DNA from: Acidobacteriota bacterium
Lineage (GTDB): Bacteria > Acidobacteriota > Blastocatellia > RBC074
Assembly (NCBI GenBank): GCA_013140935.1
Contig: JABFSD010000322.1
Location: forward strand, 1 to 7,503
Direction: 5' to 3'
Length of the DNA stretch: 7,503 nucleotides
The position numbers and the translations under genes are program-made. Position 1 is the first letter of the stretch. Every line of letters starts with the position of its first letter. Under the pieces are notes generated by a model. The model saw nothing but the letters and a program-made list of their open reading frames with translations. It searched no databases and was not told the origin of the DNA. This document shows, piece after piece, positions 7,001 through 7,503 of the stretch.

Positions 7001-7062
7001 GCCATTTCTTTTGACAACCTTCCCCCGCGAACGCCTCAAAGAAACGCGAACCATCAAACTAT

Positions 7063-7098
7063 CTTCGTGTCTTCTTCGTGTGACTTCGTGGGAGAACT
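7063..7098. repeat. third copy of the 36-bp CTTCGTG repeat, downstream of the GxxExxY gene
   Basis: It matches the copy at 6558-6593 at 33 of 36 positions in the same orientation, so the GxxExxY gene is bracketed by direct repeats. CTTCGTG boxes start at 7063, 7074 and 7084. It ends just before the coxM ribosome-binding site. Confidence 0.8.
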
Positions 7099-7115
7099 GA
7101 TTTGGAGCAACGAAT

Positions 7116-7503
7116 ATGATTCCCAGCAATTTTTCCTATCACGCACCCAACTCCATCGAAGCCGCCTTGCAATTGCTGCAACAGCATGGCGACGAAGCGA
7201 AACTGCTTTCCGGCGGACACAGTCTGCTGCCCGCGATGAAGCTGCGGCTGGCTACGCCCGGCGTGCTGATTGATCTCAGACGCATCGCCGCGCTGTCGGG
7301 CATCACCGTCAACGGCGGAGCGATTCGCATCGGCGCGAATGCAACGCACGCGGCGATTGCGAAATCGGCGGCGTTGAAAGCAGCGGCTCCGTTGTTGTGC
7401 GAGACGGCGGCGCAGATCGGCGATCAACAGGTACGCAATCGCGGCACGATTGGCGGCAGCGCTACGCACGCCGACCCCGCCGCCGACTGGCCCGCCGCAC
7501 TGC
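7116..7503 (+). CDS. coxM: CO dehydrogenase-family medium subunit, FAD-binding (CoxM), 3' partial
   Basis: The first 129 codons of the FAD subunit, cut by the window end. The start MIPSNFSYHAPNSIEAALQL is typical of the family. The first FAD-binding motif LSGGHSLLPAMKLR is at residues 31-44, and the second, TIGGSATHADPAAD, at 111-124. QVRNRGTIGG is also characteristic. The subunit would take electrons from CoxS and pass them to the respiratory chain or another acceptor. The ATG at 7116 is supported by GGAG (7104-7107), eight bases upstream. It lies 705 bp after the coxL stop because of the intervening GxxExxY cassette. The reading frame shows no damage, but whether it is still transcribed from the coxS promoter through the hairpins is unknown. 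Confidence 0.93.
   Translation, partial: MIPSNFSYHAPNSIEAALQLLQQHGDEAKLLSGGHSLLPAMKLRLATPGVLIDLRRIAALSGITVNGGAIRIGANATHAAIAKSAALKAAAPLLCETAAQIGDQQVRNRGTIGGSATHADPAADWPAAL

Larger units (their letters stand above)
6418..7100. mobile_element. putative mobile cassette carrying a GxxExxY gene, inserted between coxL and coxM
   Basis: The segment holds the GxxExxY gene plus all three copies of the CTTCGTG repeat, and it separates two subunit genes that are normally adjacent. A 6-bp direct repeat AACTGA flanks it (6412-6417 and 7095-7100). Precise loss of 6418-7100 would leave coxL and coxM 22 bp apart with the coxM Shine-Dalgarno site intact, close to the 18-bp coxS-coxL gap. No transposase or recombinase is present apart from the nuclease-like GxxExxY protein. 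The 6-bp match could be chance, so the boundaries are inference. Confidence 0.5.

Noticed and set aside
7011..7016. Perfect TTGACA as a -35 box for coxM
   Set aside because: No -10-like sequence lies 16-18 bp downstream (the region reads CCTCAA).
6421..7098. CRISPR-like array from the three repeat copies
   Set aside because: One copy is inverted, the intervals are 101 and 469 bp rather than uniform short spacers, one interval holds a gene, and no cas gene is present.

Overview
The window looks like a stretch of a moderately GC-rich soil-type bacterial chromosome. A member of the Acidobacteriota (possibly Blastocatellia) is my best guess, based on the gene content (M1-like/TPR protein, form II CO-dehydrogenase-family genes, a GxxExxY gene, abundant small palindromic repeats), the clear Shine-Dalgarno sites and the codon bias. 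This rests on general impression, with no marker gene, so taxonomy is an inference. All recognised genes are on the plus strand.

Region 1 (1-3214) holds three closely spaced genes. The first is the 3' part of a large M1-aminopeptidase-like protein with C-terminal TPR repeats, in which all the catalytic zinc positions appear to be replaced. The second is a HEAT-repeat protein with clearly lower GC. The third is a small secreted protein of unknown function. Gaps of 22 and 30 bp suggest one transcription unit.

Region 2 (3215-3605) has no gene but is densely structured. A foldback element made of two inverted 27-bp palindromic (REP-like) units has been split by a 112-bp MITE-like insertion. The insertion has 19-bp perfect terminal inverted repeats and a 10-bp target duplication, so the history of nested insertion can be read directly from the sequence. 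A plausible sigma-70-type promoter lies just beyond the element and could drive the next operon.

Region 3 (3606-7503) is a molybdenum hydroxylase operon of the aerobic CO dehydrogenase family: coxS (two [2Fe-2S] clusters), coxL (molybdopterin subunit, form II signature AYRGAGR) and the 5' part of coxM (FAD subunit). The three subunits would form a heterotrimer, with electrons passing from molybdenum through the two iron-sulfur clusters to FAD. The form II signature leaves the real substrate open.

Between coxL and coxM sits an insert of about 680 bp. It carries a small PD-(D/E)XK-like GxxExxY gene bracketed by three copies of a 36-bp repeat, each with three CTTCGTG boxes at helical-turn spacing. 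Removing the insert between flanking AACTGA copies would leave a normal 22-bp coxL-coxM spacer with the coxM ribosome-binding site intact. The GxxExxY gene and its repeats therefore look like a mobile cassette that entered the operon. The two most interesting items are this cassette and the nested MITE.
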